From the NCBI RefSeq assembly GCF_003364295.1, contig NZ_NXLO01000003.1:248001-312000 (forward strand): a stretch of DNA of 64,000 nt, given 5' to 3'. The notes beneath the pieces are model-generated. The model had not been told where the DNA came from. It saw only the letters and a program-made list of their open reading frames with translations, and did no database searches. Source of the DNA: Helicobacter sp. MIT 99-5507. Lineage in GTDB: Bacteria; Campylobacterota; Campylobacteria; Campylobacterales; Helicobacteraceae. Within the stretch, counting starts at the first letter, position 1. Each line of letters begins with the position of its first letter. Shown one piece after another: positions 18,742 through 27,668 of the stretch. A program made the position numbers and the translations under genes.

Positions 18742-19253
18742 ATAAAAAATTCAATATTTTTTGCGATGAATTACTAAAATGGAATAAGATTCATAATCTC
18801 ACAGGATATAAAAGCAGAGATTTAATATTTGAAAATATAGAAGATTCTATCTATCCACTTAGCTTTATAAATGATTTTAAAAGTGCTATTGATATTGGTA
18901 GTGGAAATGGATTTCCAGCAATTTTGCTTGCTATTTTAAAGCAAGATTGCAAATTCTATCTCACAGAACCAAACAATAAAAAATCTGCATTTTTAAATCA
19001 TATAGCAATAAAACTTGAGCTAGAAAATGTAGAAATCATAAAAAATAGATTTGAAGAATTGCCAAAATTTAAAGTAGATTTGATAACTTCAAGGGCATTG
19101 TTTAAAAGTGATAAATTGATAGACCTTAGCAAAGATTTTCTAAATAATAATGGATATTTTTTGTTTTATAAAGGAAGTGATGAAAAAAATGTATATAAAA
19201 AAGTAGGAAATAGAAGCTATGTGTATAAAAGCAAAGGTAATTTAAATGGGTAG
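18738..19253 (+). CDS. rsmG: 16S rRNA (guanine-527 N7) methyltransferase RsmG
   Basis: Methylates G527 of 16S rRNA. It has WNKIHNLTGYKSRDLIFENI near the N-terminus, SAM-binding AIDIGSGNGFPAILLAIL (about residues 51-68), and DLITSRALFKSDKL. At 171 aa it is shorter than the roughly 200 aa of enterobacterial forms but close to Helicobacter size. Its 3' end overlaps the next small gene by 8 nt. Confidence 0.92.
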   Translation: MNKKFNIFCDELLKWNKIHNLTGYKSRDLIFENIEDSIYPLSFINDFKSAIDIGSGNGFPAILLAILKQDCKFYLTEPNNKKSAFLNHIAIKLELENVEIIKNRFEELPKFKVDLITSRALFKSDKLIDLSKDFLNNNGYFLFYKGSDEKNVYKKVGNRSYVYKSKGNLNG

Positions 19254-19458
19254 ATTTATAATATTTGGATTAATTATTGTTGCAATTTGGTTTTTATTTT
19301 TTAGAAAGAAAAAAAATAAAGACAATAAAGATAATCATACAGAATCTTTTGATATGATTGAATGTGCTAGATGCAAAAGCTTTGTATCAAAAGATGATGC
19401 AATATTTGCAAATGGCAGGTGGTATTGTGGAAAAGAATGCTTGATAAATAAGGATTAG
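19246..19458 (+). CDS. small membrane-anchored zinc-ribbon-like protein (PP0621-like)
   Basis: 70 aa. An N-terminal membrane helix (FIIFGLIIVAIWFLFF) and a basic Lys/Asn linker are followed by a four-cysteine module: CARC (about 41-44) and a later CGKEC (about 61-65), with FVSKDDAIFANGRWYCG between. This resembles short conserved proteins annotated as PP0621 family. The function is unknown. It is translationally coupled to rsmG and followed after 2 nt by the next gene. Confidence 0.7.
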   Translation: MGRFIIFGLIIVAIWFLFFRKKKNKDNKDNHTESFDMIECARCKSFVSKDDAIFANGRWYCGKECLINKD

Positions 19459-19460
19459 CA

Positions 19461-19847
19461 ATGATTATTATAGGACATGAGGCAATTGAATCTATTGCAT
19501 TTAGAAAAATAGAGAGCATAGAAAATATAGCAAATTCAAATGCCAATGAAATAGTATGGTTTCAATCAAATATCAACAATACTTACAATATTGCAAAACA
19601 CTGCGTTGCAAACAATGTAGCTTATGGCATTGTTGTACATTCTTTAAATGAGGTTGTTATTTTTGCAAATTTGATGGCAAAATTTATCATCATAAAAGAA
19701 AAAAATCTAGTTGAAAATGCACAAAAAATAGCAAATGAATATTTCTTTGATAGCAAGATTCTGTATGTGATAAATGATGAAGGAAGCATTGAAAATATGG
19801 CTATGTTAGGAATTGATGGTGTAATTTTTAATGATATATTAAAATAG
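19461..19847 (+). CDS. conserved hypothetical protein
   Basis: 128 aa, no signal peptide, no membrane helix. Alternating beta/alpha pattern: IVWFQSNI, YGIVVHSLNEVVIFANLMAK, ILYVINDEGSIENMAMLGID and GVIFNDIL, which looks like part of a Rossmann- or TIM-type fold. I do not recognise a family with confidence. It ends the tatB operon, 22 nt before the tRNA-Ser gene. Confidence 0.6.
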   Translation: MIIIGHEAIESIAFRKIESIENIANSNANEIVWFQSNINNTYNIAKHCVANNVAYGIVVHSLNEVVIFANLMAKFIIIKEKNLVENAQKIANEYFFDSKILYVINDEGSIENMAMLGIDGVIFNDILK

Positions 19848-19869
19848 ATTTTGTAAGAATTAAAAATAT

Positions 19870-19957
19870 AGAAAGGTGTCCGAGTGGTTGAAGGAGCACG
19901 CCTGGAACGCGTGTAAGGTGAAAGCCTTCGAGGGTTCGAATCCCTTCCTTTCTGCCA
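19870..19957 (+). tRNA. tRNA-Ser (anticodon GGA)
   Basis: Full cloverleaf. Acceptor stem AGAAAGG pairs with CCTTTCT, the anticodon stem is CACGC/GCGTG with loop CTGGAAC (anticodon GGA), a long variable arm is typical of class II tRNAs, the T-loop is TTCGAAT with a GGG/CCC stem, and the 3' end is an encoded G-CCA. It reads UCC/UCU codons. No integration-site repeat is apparent at its 3' end. Confidence 0.97.
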
Positions 19958-20058
19958 GTGTAATACAAATCTTTAAAAATTTAAATCATAAAAAAGTTTT
20001 AAACTCTCTATTGCTAGCTGCTTTATTACATAAAAGAGAATCCAAAAAAGATTCTAAT

Positions 20059-21586
20059 CTATTGTAGAGATATACTTCTTATCCTAAATATAAATGCATA
20101 AGATTGATTTATATCATTTTTTGTATCTTGACTTAAATGCCACCATGAACTAAAACCTCTATATGTAAAGCTATATTGCTCTTTTGGCACAACTATATCT
20201 ATTCCATATCCCAAGTATTGCACATCATAAGTATTCATAATCTTTCTAGAGATCCATTCTTGCTCGCCTTTATAAGAATCCTTTGCATCATTTACTAGAT
20301 TTACTAAATTATTCCATTTTGAATTTAAATCATAATAGCAATAACAAACATAACAAAAATAAGATAGAGAAATAGAAATTATAAAATATGCAATCTTTTT
20401 ATTTTGCAAATATTGTTTATTTAAAATCACAATAATAGCAACCAAGAGTATCACACCAAGAGCGCGGGAGCGAAAAGGTAGATTTAAAAGCTGAAATGTG
20501 CTTAAAATACTCAAAAAATAAAAAAATAGCAAAATAGCACAAACTAAAAATCTAGAATCTTTACTTTTAATATGAATATAAATAAACATTCCAAAAATCA
20601 TTAAATACGCAAAAAGTGGAAATTCTATCAATATCAATAAAAATAATATTACAGATAGCACTAAAATTAAAAATCCAAAGATTCTATTTTTTATTTGATA
20701 CCAAAATGCATACACAAAAGCGACAATAAAAGAAACAATAGGAAAAAATATCGGATTTTGATTAAATGCATTTGTTAAAACAATATTTAGTCTAGAGATG
20801 ATTCCAAACAATCCAAGAGACAAAAAATCGCTAATACTTATATAATCATATTTCATAGATTCAGCAAGGATTCTTGCATTTTGTCCAGGTGAAAAAAATA
20901 AAATCCAAAATCCAATAAAAAGCCCAAAAATCCCTAGATAAAACCATAATGGAATAGTTTTTTTATATATCAATTTTAATGTAATTAGATATAAAATCAA
21001 CGCTACTAAAATCAAAGATGAAGTGCCTTCATGCCACATGCCAACAACAAATCCACATATAAACATAAAAATACAAAACCATAGATTTTTTATATTACTA
21101 TTTGTGCTACCCCCCCCCCATTTTTAAAATTTGCAAATTCTTTCTATATGGAATAAGAAATAATAAACTTAGGCTAAAACCCCACAAATAATTCAAACTT
21201 CCACTTCCCCATAAAAATACTTCTTCAAAACTAAGCAATAATAATAGCAATAGCAAAGTTAGCAAGATAGCGGCAAAATCGCATAAATTATTTGGGAATC
21301 TTAAAAATAAAATATAAAAAAATAAAAAGATAAAAACACAGGCTACAATCGCATTTAAAAAATCAAATAGATTCTGCGGAATCTGTGATAGATTTGATGA
21401 AAACAATAACTCACCAAGCCTTGAATTCCAATTTAAAAATACATCAATACTATTTTTTATAGAATCTCTATTGGATAAAATATAATTCCAATCATCACCT
21501 TGTGGTGGAGAGAATATATTTAATAATAAAAAGTATAAAAATACAAATAAAAAAAATATTATAGTTTTATAACTTGTTGCAAACAT
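20059..21586 (-). CDS. phase-variable multi-pass membrane protein (DUF6056/GT-C-like), OFF
   Basis: ATG 21584-21586 opens a 159-codon frame rich in membrane helices. It ends ILKM followed by a G10 tract and an immediate TAG (21107-21109). With nine or twelve G's the frame would continue as GGGSTNSNIKNLWFCIF into the downstream frame to 20059, giving one protein of about 508 aa with around ten helices. The motif set SPPQGDDWNYI, NWNSRLGELL, GSLNYLWGF and GMWHEGTS matches a family of integral membrane proteins (DUF6056-like) that resemble GT-C glycosyltransferases. A surface-glycan role is inferred. It is OFF as sequenced. It lies between tRNA-Ser and a metal/cofactor uptake operon, transcribed divergently from the latter. 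Confidence 0.75.
21110..21119 (-). repeat. poly-G tract (G10 on minus strand), phase-variation switch
   Basis: Ten C's on the + strand, so ten G's in the coding sense, inside the membrane-protein gene. Ten gives ATG-GGG-GGG-GGG-TAG, which is OFF. Nine or twelve would restore the frame. Confidence 0.92.
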
Positions 21587-21618
21587 TTCTACCCTTTTAT
21601 TTTGAAAGAATCACAAAC

Positions 21619-21632
21619 TATTATATATAATA
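21619..21632. promoter_or_regulatory. 14-bp perfect palindrome, metal-regulator-type operator candidate
   Basis: TATTATATATAATA is a perfect palindrome located 54 nt before the TonB-receptor start, in the 99-nt gap between two divergent genes. Fur and NikR sites of Helicobacter are AT-rich palindromes of TATTAT/AATAAT type. This resembles them, but the regulator cannot be named from sequence alone. Confidence 0.4.
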
Positions 21633-21657
21633 CTACCTTATTATGTAATACTACCTT
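21628..21657 (+). repeat. two direct copies of TAATACTACCTT, 18 bp apart
   Basis: Copies at 21628-21639 and 21646-21657, partly overlapping the palindrome and just before the SD (AAGGAAG) of the receptor gene. Spacing and position suggest a repeated regulator half-site or a small promoter duplication. Confidence 0.55.
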
Positions 21658-21685
21658 TTAGCAAATAAATAGACAAAGGAAGTTT

Positions 21686-23875
21686 TTGAAAAAAATTAGT
21701 ATATGTTTTGTATTGTTAATATTACAAGGCAATGAAATAAATGATATAAATATAGGAGAAGTTACAACAACTGCAAATAAAACATCAACACTTACTTCAG
21801 AATCTGCTGGAAATATAAGCATTGTAACAAAGCAAGATATAAATAAAACTCCAAATGCAAAATTTAGCGATACATTAAGAGGATTAGAGAGTATAAATAC
21901 ACCAAAAGGAAGAGGTTTAGAGACATTTGATAATGTAACTATAAGAGGGATTAGTGGTGGCACAAATATATTAATAGATGGAGTTAGCATAAATGATATG
22001 AATAATAATGCAAAAATGCTAACAAGCATGAATGCTCTTGACTTAGAAAGAGTTGAGGTTATTCGTGGTCCTTTTTCAAATATATATGGAAGTGGCGCAC
22101 TTGGTGGCGTGGTAAATTTCATAACACAAATGTATGATGAACTCACAATAAAGGCAAGCATTGGCTATGGGAATCCACTTCAAGATAAAAATGCACCACA
22201 AAATCTTTTACGCGGATTTGCAACTTTTGGGGATGCATATTTTAATAAAAAATTAAAAATCAAAGCTAGTTATGCTTTTAGCACATCAAAAGGATATGCA
22301 GCAGATGAAGCTTGGGTATCATCAACTCAACAAAATGTAAGTGGATACATACCAACAACATCAAGCACAGGAGAGATTAGATATATTGTTGGCGATATGG
22401 GAAGACAATCTTATAATACACATGATTTTAGGCTACAAAGCAAACTAGATATAGGCGATAATGGGGAGCTTAGTGCGAGTTTTAATTATTCAAATTACAA
22501 TTACAGACACATAGACCAACAAACATTTTTAAGCCAAAATGGTGAAAAATATTGGGGCAATAGCTCAAATATTCAAAACCCTCAAGGAACTATACCATAT
22601 GCTTTTGTAGGTGGAATGGGAAATGAATCTTATAATCAATTTATAGAAGCAATAAAATATAAACATTATTTTTCAAATTCAATATTAGAATTTAATATCT
22701 CTAGACTTGATGGATTTGATTATTGGAATGGACCAAACGCTGATGCAAGCCCGTTTGGTGGCAGTGGCAAGCAGGTTTATACAAGACATCAAAAAAATGC
22801 GCTAGATTTATTTTATTTTCTAGATTTAAATAAAAATTTTTCTTTATTATTTGGGCTAGATTATAAAATGTTATCAATGGATATAAATAATCATAATATT
22901 TTTGATTGGAGATATTTAGATTCTCCAAAGATGACATTTGAAGGGAAAAGTGGCGGAGATTCTCATTTTGTTGGTGCATTTGGTGATGTAAATATGAAAT
23001 TTCTAGATGATGAATTGATCGCCTCTATTGGTGGTAGAGTTGATTATTGGCTTGGAAATGATTATTATAATATTAATGCAAATGGGATAGGCTTGCCTAC
23101 AAGGGGAAACAAAAAGTTTGCATTTTCACCAAAACTATCAATTAATTATAATTTATCTAACATAATATTGCTAAAAACTTCTATTGGGCAAGCATTTAGA
23201 GTGCCTACACTAAATCAAATGTTTTCAGAATATACATACAATGATGGAACAAAAATACTTGGCAACCCAAATTTAAAGCCAGAAAATGCAACAAGCTTTG
23301 ATATAGGGATAGAGCAAAAAATCATTAATAATCCTATAAAAATATTTTATTTCTACACTCACTTAAGCAATGCAATTTATAGAGATAATGCAACAAGTAG
23401 CTACCAAAATGCAGGAAGTGCTAGATTACAAGGTATTGAAATCGCATATAAAGAAAATTTATTCTATGATTTTAGTTTTCATATCACATATACTTGGACT
23501 GATTCAAAAATGCTAAAAAATAGTGCAAATCCAAACAGCATAGGCAAAAAACTACCAGGGATTCCAGAGCATAAAGCATATATAAATTTATATTATGAAT
23601 ACAATCATCTATATTCACAAGATTCTAAGATTTATGCAAGCTTGGGATATGAATTTGCAAGCAAAGCATATAACAATGCTGATAATTTAGATACGATAAA
23701 AAATGTATATGGAGCAAAAGATTCTTATTCTTTATTTGATTTTAGAATTGGAATGAAATTTAATAAAGACTTTAGCGTCAATTTTGATATAACAAATCTA
23801 TTTAATCAAAAATATTATTCATATTATAAAGCAGCAGGCAGGGCTTTTTTTCTTAGCCTTAATTACAATATATAA
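21686..23875 (+). CDS. TonB-dependent outer-membrane receptor
   Basis: A gated outer-membrane channel for a metal chelate or cofactor. It starts at TTG 21686 with AAGGAAG upstream and gives a short signal peptide (KKISICFVLLILQG). The plug domain is clear: ISIVTKQDINKTPNAKFSDT, NVTIRGISGGTNILIDG, LERVEVIRGPFSNIYGSGAL and GGVVNFITQ. The barrel follows to the C-terminus, with FRVPTLNQMFSEY, NPNLKPENATSFDIG and LFNQKYYSYY. 729 aa, normal. It is the first gene of an operon with a binding protein, permease and ATPase. The ligand (iron-siderophore, haem, cobalamin or nickel) cannot be told from the sequence. TonB/ExbBD are not in the window. Confidence 0.9.
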   Translation: MKKISICFVLLILQGNEINDINIGEVTTTANKTSTLTSESAGNISIVTKQDINKTPNAKFSDTLRGLESINTPKGRGLETFDNVTIRGISGGTNILIDGVSINDMNNNAKMLTSMNALDLERVEVIRGPFSNIYGSGALGGVVNFITQMYDELTIKASIGYGNPLQDKNAPQNLLRGFATFGDAYFNKKLKIKASYAFSTSKGYAADEAWVSSTQQNVSGYIPTTSSTGEIRYIVGDMGRQSYNTHDFRLQSKLDIGDNGELSASFNYSNYNYRHIDQQTFLSQNGEKYWGNSSNIQNPQGTIPYAFVGGMGNESYNQFIEAIKYKHYFSNSILEFNISRLDGFDYWNGPNADASPFGGSGKQVYTRHQKNALDLFYFLDLNKNFSLLFGLDYKMLSMDINNHNIFDWRYLDSPKMTFEGKSGGDSHFVGAFGDVNMKFLDDELIASIGGRVDYWLGNDYYNINANGIGLPTRGNKKFAFSPKLSINYNLSNIILLKTSIGQAFRVPTLNQMFSEYTYNDGTKILGNPNLKPENATSFDIGIEQKIINNPIKIFYFYTHLSNAIYRDNATSSYQNAGSARLQGIEIAYKENLFYDFSFHITYTWTDSKMLKNSANPNSIGKKLPGIPEHKAYINLYYEYNHLYSQDSKIYASLGYEFASKAYNNADNLDTIKNVYGAKDSYSLFDFRIGMKFNKDFSVNFDITNLFNQKYYSYYKAAGRAFFLSLNYNI

Positions 23876-23884
23876 AGGAATAGA

Positions 23885-24823
23885 GTGAAAAAAATTTTAT
23901 TAATATTATTGCCATTGCTATTGCTTGGAGATTCTAAAATTGTAATACAAGATTTTTTAGACAATAAAACAACGCTAACAAAACCAGCAAAGACTCATAT
24001 ATTTCTTAGCTTTTGTGAAATGGTAGCAATGCTTGATATTTGGGATGATGCAGTTGGACTAAGCCAACATGTTTATAATACACCACTTTTAAGAATCTCT
24101 AATCCAAATATAGATTCTATACCAAAAGTAGGTGGCGGTAGCGGATCAAATCTAAATATAGAAGTCCTAAAAAAACTAAATCCCGATATAGTTGTAGTTT
24201 GGGCTGGAAAAAAAGAGCAAATTGATTTTGTAAGAAAAAAAGGGATAAATATCATTGCTTTTTATCCAAATAGTATAACTTCGCTAATTGCTGATATGCA
24301 AACTATTTCAAGAGCACTTGGAAAAGAAGAATTATTCAATAAAAAAATGCAAAAAGGTTATGAAATAATAAAACTAATAGAATCTAAAAAAGAAAAAATA
24401 GAATCTAAAAAAAGTGCGCTTTATCTATGGAGTAAGCCAAATGATATATCAGGCGGAGTTGGTATGGTAGCTAGCATGCTTGATTTAATAGGTGTGGAGA
24501 ATCTAGGAAAAGATATAAATACAGATTCTACTCAAGTTAGTATTGAATACATGATAAAACTAAATCCAGATATTATTTTTATATGGGGAGCTGCAAGATT
24601 TGATGTGCAAGATATTTTAGATAATAAAAAATTAAAAAATATAAAAGCTGTACAAAATAAAGCTGTATATAAAATGCCATTATGGGATAATTGGGGTCCT
24701 AGAATCTTAGAAACTTCACTATTTGCTGCAAAATTTGCATATCAAGATTTATATAGTGATATAGATATAGATAAAATCATTGGAGATTTTAATAAGGAAT
24801 TATTTGGTATTGATGCAAGATAG
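23885..24823 (+). CDS. periplasmic binding protein of a metal/cofactor ABC importer
   Basis: 312 aa, GTG start. The signal peptide KKILLILLPLLLLG has no lipobox cysteine, so the product is probably soluble. Two lobes of the class III (BtuF/FecB/CeuE) type are joined by a long helix: lobe 1 with LNPDIVVVWAGKKEQIDFV (about 98-116), helix with Lys/Glu-rich IESKKEKIESKK, and lobe 2 with LNPDIIFIWGAARFDVQ (about 224-240). It delivers ligand from the receptor to the permease. The permease start overlaps its last codons. Confidence 0.88.
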   Translation: MKKILLILLPLLLLGDSKIVIQDFLDNKTTLTKPAKTHIFLSFCEMVAMLDIWDDAVGLSQHVYNTPLLRISNPNIDSIPKVGGGSGSNLNIEVLKKLNPDIVVVWAGKKEQIDFVRKKGINIIAFYPNSITSLIADMQTISRALGKEELFNKKMQKGYEIIKLIESKKEKIESKKSALYLWSKPNDISGGVGMVASMLDLIGVENLGKDINTDSTQVSIEYMIKLNPDIIFIWGAARFDVQDILDNKKLKNIKAVQNKAVYKMPLWDNWGPRILETSLFAAKFAYQDLYSDIDIDKIIGDFNKELFGIDAR

Positions 24824-25805
24824 AATCCAAAAAATCAAAATTGCTATTATTTTTATTTCTCCACTAATTTGTGGCTTTTTTATGCTTAATGTTGGTGCGA
24901 TAAATATTAATTTTCAAAAAATACTAAGTGAATTTTATAGTTATATTTTTTATGGCACTGCTTTGAGTGCTGAAGGATCTATTCTGCTTGATACAAGACT
25001 TCCTAGAATCTTAGGTGCGATATTGATTGGTGCGTCATTAAGCGGCTGTGGTGCGATAATGCAAAATATATTCAAAAATCCCCTTATTGATCCATTTTTA
25101 CTTGGTATTTCAAGCGGGGCAGCACTTGGCTGTGCTATGGGAATTGGAATCTTTCCATCAATAAATCTATCTATACTTGCATTTTGTGGAGCGATTTTTA
25201 GTTCTATTTTGATACTTATTATTGGTAAAACTACAAACAATATATCGCTTATCTTAGCAGGTGTTGTTATTAGTGCATTTTTGAGTGCGATAACTAGCCT
25301 TATTCAATTTTTTGTCCCTGCTGAAAAATCTCAAAGTATCACAATATGGCTTTTTGGAAGTCTTGGATTGATTGAATATAGCGATGTAGTTTTACTTTTT
25401 GTTGGGTTTGTGTTTTCATTTAGTATATTATTTTTACTTCATTCAAAAATAAATATCTTAAGCCTTCAAGATAGTGAGGCAATATCACTTGGTGTTAATA
25501 TCTCATTAATAAAGACAATCTGCATGCTACTTATTAGCTTTATTTGTGCATTATGTGTAAGTATAAGTGGGACTATTGGCTGGATTGGACTTATTGTGCC
25601 ACATATTGCAAGATTTTTAGTTGGTAGCAATATGAAGATTTTACTTCCTTGTTCTCTTGCACTTGGAGCAAGTATGCTTTTATTTAGTGATGGGATTGCA
25701 AGAGGAGTAAGCACATTTGATCTGCCACTTGGGGCGATAAATGCGATTATATTTGCACCATTTTTTATCGTACTTCTTTTTAGGCATTTAAATGTTAGAT
25801 ATTAA
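24804..25805 (+). CDS. FecCD-family ABC permease
   Basis: The inner-membrane permease of a type II importer with about ten helices. It has DTRLPRILGAILIGASLSGC, NPLIDPFLLGISSGAALGC, ISGTIGWIGLIVPHIARFLVG and LPLGAINAIIFAPFFIVLL, all typical of FecCD. The start is taken as TTG 24804, with AAGGA 5 nt upstream. ATG 24813 is the alternative (SD 14 nt away). Both lie inside the binding-protein gene. A single permease gene implies a homodimer. Confidence 0.9.
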   Translation: MVLMQDRIQKIKIAIIFISPLICGFFMLNVGAININFQKILSEFYSYIFYGTALSAEGSILLDTRLPRILGAILIGASLSGCGAIMQNIFKNPLIDPFLLGISSGAALGCAMGIGIFPSINLSILAFCGAIFSSILILIIGKTTNNISLILAGVVISAFLSAITSLIQFFVPAEKSQSITIWLFGSLGLIEYSDVVLLFVGFVFSFSILFLLHSKINILSLQDSEAISLGVNISLIKTICMLLISFICALCVSISGTIGWIGLIVPHIARFLVGSNMKILLPCSLALGASMLLFSDGIARGVSTFDLPLGAINAIIFAPFFIVLLFRHLNVRY

Positions 25806-26532
25806 GAATATAAATATTTCATATGGCAAAAGAGAAATCCTAAATAATATAAATCTAACTTTTAGAGATTCTAGTTTTAATGCGATTTTAGGTGCAAATG
25901 GTGCTGGAAAAACCACACTTTTTAAATGTATATTAGGGCTAATAAAACCTTTTAGTGGCGAGATATTGATAGAAAATAAAAATATCAAGGATATAAAAAT
26001 CAAACAAAGAGCAAAACTAGTATCATATATGCCGCAGATTCTAGATGTGCCATTTGATTATAGTGTATTTGATATGGTGGCTTTTGGATTTGAAGCACAT
26101 ACTAGAATCTTTAGCAAAATAAATAAAAACAAGATTTTTAATATACTTGAAATGCTAAATATACAAGACTTAGCAAATAGAGGTGTGCAATCACTTAGTG
26201 GCGGACAGAAAGCATTGGTATTATTGGCTAGATGTATGTTGCAAGATAGTAAGATTCTGCTACTTGATGAACCGATAGCATATCTTGATATAAACAATCA
26301 AAAAAAATTGCTTGATATTATCTCTAAATTGAAAGAAAAAATAATTATTATAAATATTCATGACCCAAGCTTAGCGCTTGATTATGCTACAAATATCATC
26401 GCTATAAAAAATCAAAAAATATTATTTCAAAAAAATAAATTTGATGTAACAAAAGAGGATTTAGAAAAACTATATGAAATAGATTTAAATTATCACAAAT
26501 TAGAGAATCTGCACTTTATAAAAGCAATTTAG
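25792..26532 (+). CDS. ABC transporter ATP-binding protein (FecE type)
   Basis: Energises the uptake system. Walker A is ILGANGAGKTTLFKCILG (about 33-50), Q-loop YMPQ, signature LSGGQKALVLLARCM, Walker B KILLLDEPIAYLD, and switch His in INIHDPSLAL. 246 aa. It overlaps the permease by 14 nt. Its end converges with coaE, overlapping by 4 nt. Confidence 0.93.
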   Translation: MLDIKNINISYGKREILNNINLTFRDSSFNAILGANGAGKTTLFKCILGLIKPFSGEILIENKNIKDIKIKQRAKLVSYMPQILDVPFDYSVFDMVAFGFEAHTRIFSKINKNKIFNILEMLNIQDLANRGVQSLSGGQKALVLLARCMLQDSKILLLDEPIAYLDINNQKKLLDIISKLKEKIIIINIHDPSLALDYATNIIAIKNQKILFQKNKFDVTKEDLEKLYEIDLNYHKLENLHFIKAI

Positions 26533-27113
26533 AGTGTTTTTATAAAAGATTCTATTTGAGATTGTAAATGTGCTAAATCCTTGCTATTATCGATTATATA
26601 GGTAGAAAGGGCTTTTTTAGATTCTATATCTATTTGAGATTCTATCTTTTTTATGGCTAATTCTGCTTTTATATTATCTCTTTTTATAAGTCTATCTATT
26701 TGTATTTGTTTTGGTGTATAAATAAGCAAGATTCTATTTATTGGATATTTTTCTTTTGCTTCAAAAAAAAGTGGAATATCTACAAAATAGACTTTTTTAT
26801 ACTTTTCTAGCTCTTTTGCAATTTGTAAGATCTCATTTCTTATAAAAGGATGTAAAATATTTTCTAATATTTTTCTTTTTGTATCATCACAAAATACAAT
26901 AGCACCTAATTTTTTTCTATCTATATTATTGCTAGAATCCAAAATCTCGCTACCAAATTCTAAAACTACCTCATCTTTTAATATATTTAAAGCATTATGA
27001 GCTATTTTATCAGCATCAATGATGCTATATCCATATAGTTTTAGTAGATCACATACACTACTTTTACCACTTGCTATTCCACCAGTGATTGCTATTGCAT
27101 TTTCTAATTTCAT
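26529..27113 (-). CDS. coaE: dephospho-CoA kinase
   Basis: The last step of CoA synthesis. P-loop AITGGIASGKSSVCDLL is at the N-terminus, the following helix contains YSIIDADKIAHNAL, and VYFVDIPLFFE carries the Walker-B-like Asp. 194 aa. The start ATG is fused to the speE stop (1-nt overlap), so they form an operon. CoaD of the same pathway lies in the other operon at 8.8-9.3 kb. Confidence 0.94.
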   Translation of the reverse strand: MKLENAIAITGGIASGKSSVCDLLKLYGYSIIDADKIAHNALNILKDEVVLEFGSEILDSSNNIDRKKLGAIVFCDDTKRKILENILHPFIRNEILQIAKELEKYKKVYFVDIPLFFEAKEKYPINRILLIYTPKQIQIDRLIKRDNIKAELAIKKIESQIDIESKKALSTYIIDNSKDLAHLQSQIESFIKTL

Positions 27114-27628
27114 TAATTTTTTGCTACACCTTTTAAAATATCTTTTAGATAGTTTGGCATAGCAAATGCTGCTTCATGAATCTTTGCATTGTAATATTTT
27201 AGAGATTCTATCATGTCGATTTTTTGAAGACATATATCTGCAAGCGGGTGAAATTTATTTGATAAAAACAAATAATAATTTTGTGCAACTTTAAATGGCA
27301 TTTTGATACTAAAAGATGCATTTTTAATAGAATCCAGTGCATTTTCTTGGCTAGATTCTAAATTGGGCAAATTTATAATAACAATAGAATCTTTTGTTGT
27401 TATCCCTAAAAAGTCCTTGGTTGTATCATTTTTCATATCAATAATCAAATCAAATTTCTCTTTTTTGTCACTTGTATCATAAACATTACAATGCAATGTA
27501 TCAAGAAATTCTAAGAGCTTTTTATTTTCACAATGAAGAACTAAAACATCTTTTTTTTCATAATTAAAATCATTTATACACAAACCAACACAAGCCAAAA
27601 ACTCTGCTTCTATAATATCTTTATCCAT
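27113..27628 (-). CDS. speE: spermidine-synthase-like protein lacking the N-terminal domain
   Basis: 171 aa, while SpeE of H. pylori is about 262 aa. The present N-terminus (IIEAEFLACVGLCIND) lines up with the middle of that protein (the IESELLAHMGG region). The C-terminal end FHPLADICLQKIDMIESLKY, then AKIHEAAFAMPNYLKD, matches its last part well. The N-terminal beta domain is therefore missing, and only 40 nt separate the ATG from the upstream NDH gene, so it is not encoded here. The substrate site of spermidine synthases spans both parts, so activity is doubtful. No frameshift is seen, so it may be a conserved short form. Confidence 0.65.
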   Translation of the reverse strand: MDKDIIEAEFLACVGLCINDFNYEKKDVLVLHCENKKLLEFLDTLHCNVYDTSDKKEKFDLIIDMKNDTTKDFLGITTKDSIVIINLPNLESSQENALDSIKNASFSIKMPFKVAQNYYLFLSNKFHPLADICLQKIDMIESLKYYNAKIHEAAFAMPNYLKDILKGVAKN

Positions 27629-27668
27629 TTAATAGCCTTTATTAATATTGTTTTAGAAATTATAACAA

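Noticed and set aside
19870-20060. tRNA-Ser as an integration site for a genomic island
   Set aside because: No duplicated tRNA 3' end and no integrase nearby; the adjacent phase-variable gene needs no island to explain it.
21230-21260. Repeated AAT/AGC triplets as a microsatellite
   Set aside because: They encode a leucine-rich membrane helix in frame and are not a uniform tandem repeat.
26764-26771. A8 run in coaE (and T8 in spoT near 40530) as phase-variation tracts
   Set aside because: Both genes are essential housekeeping genes in frame; A/T runs of this length are expected in AT-rich DNA.
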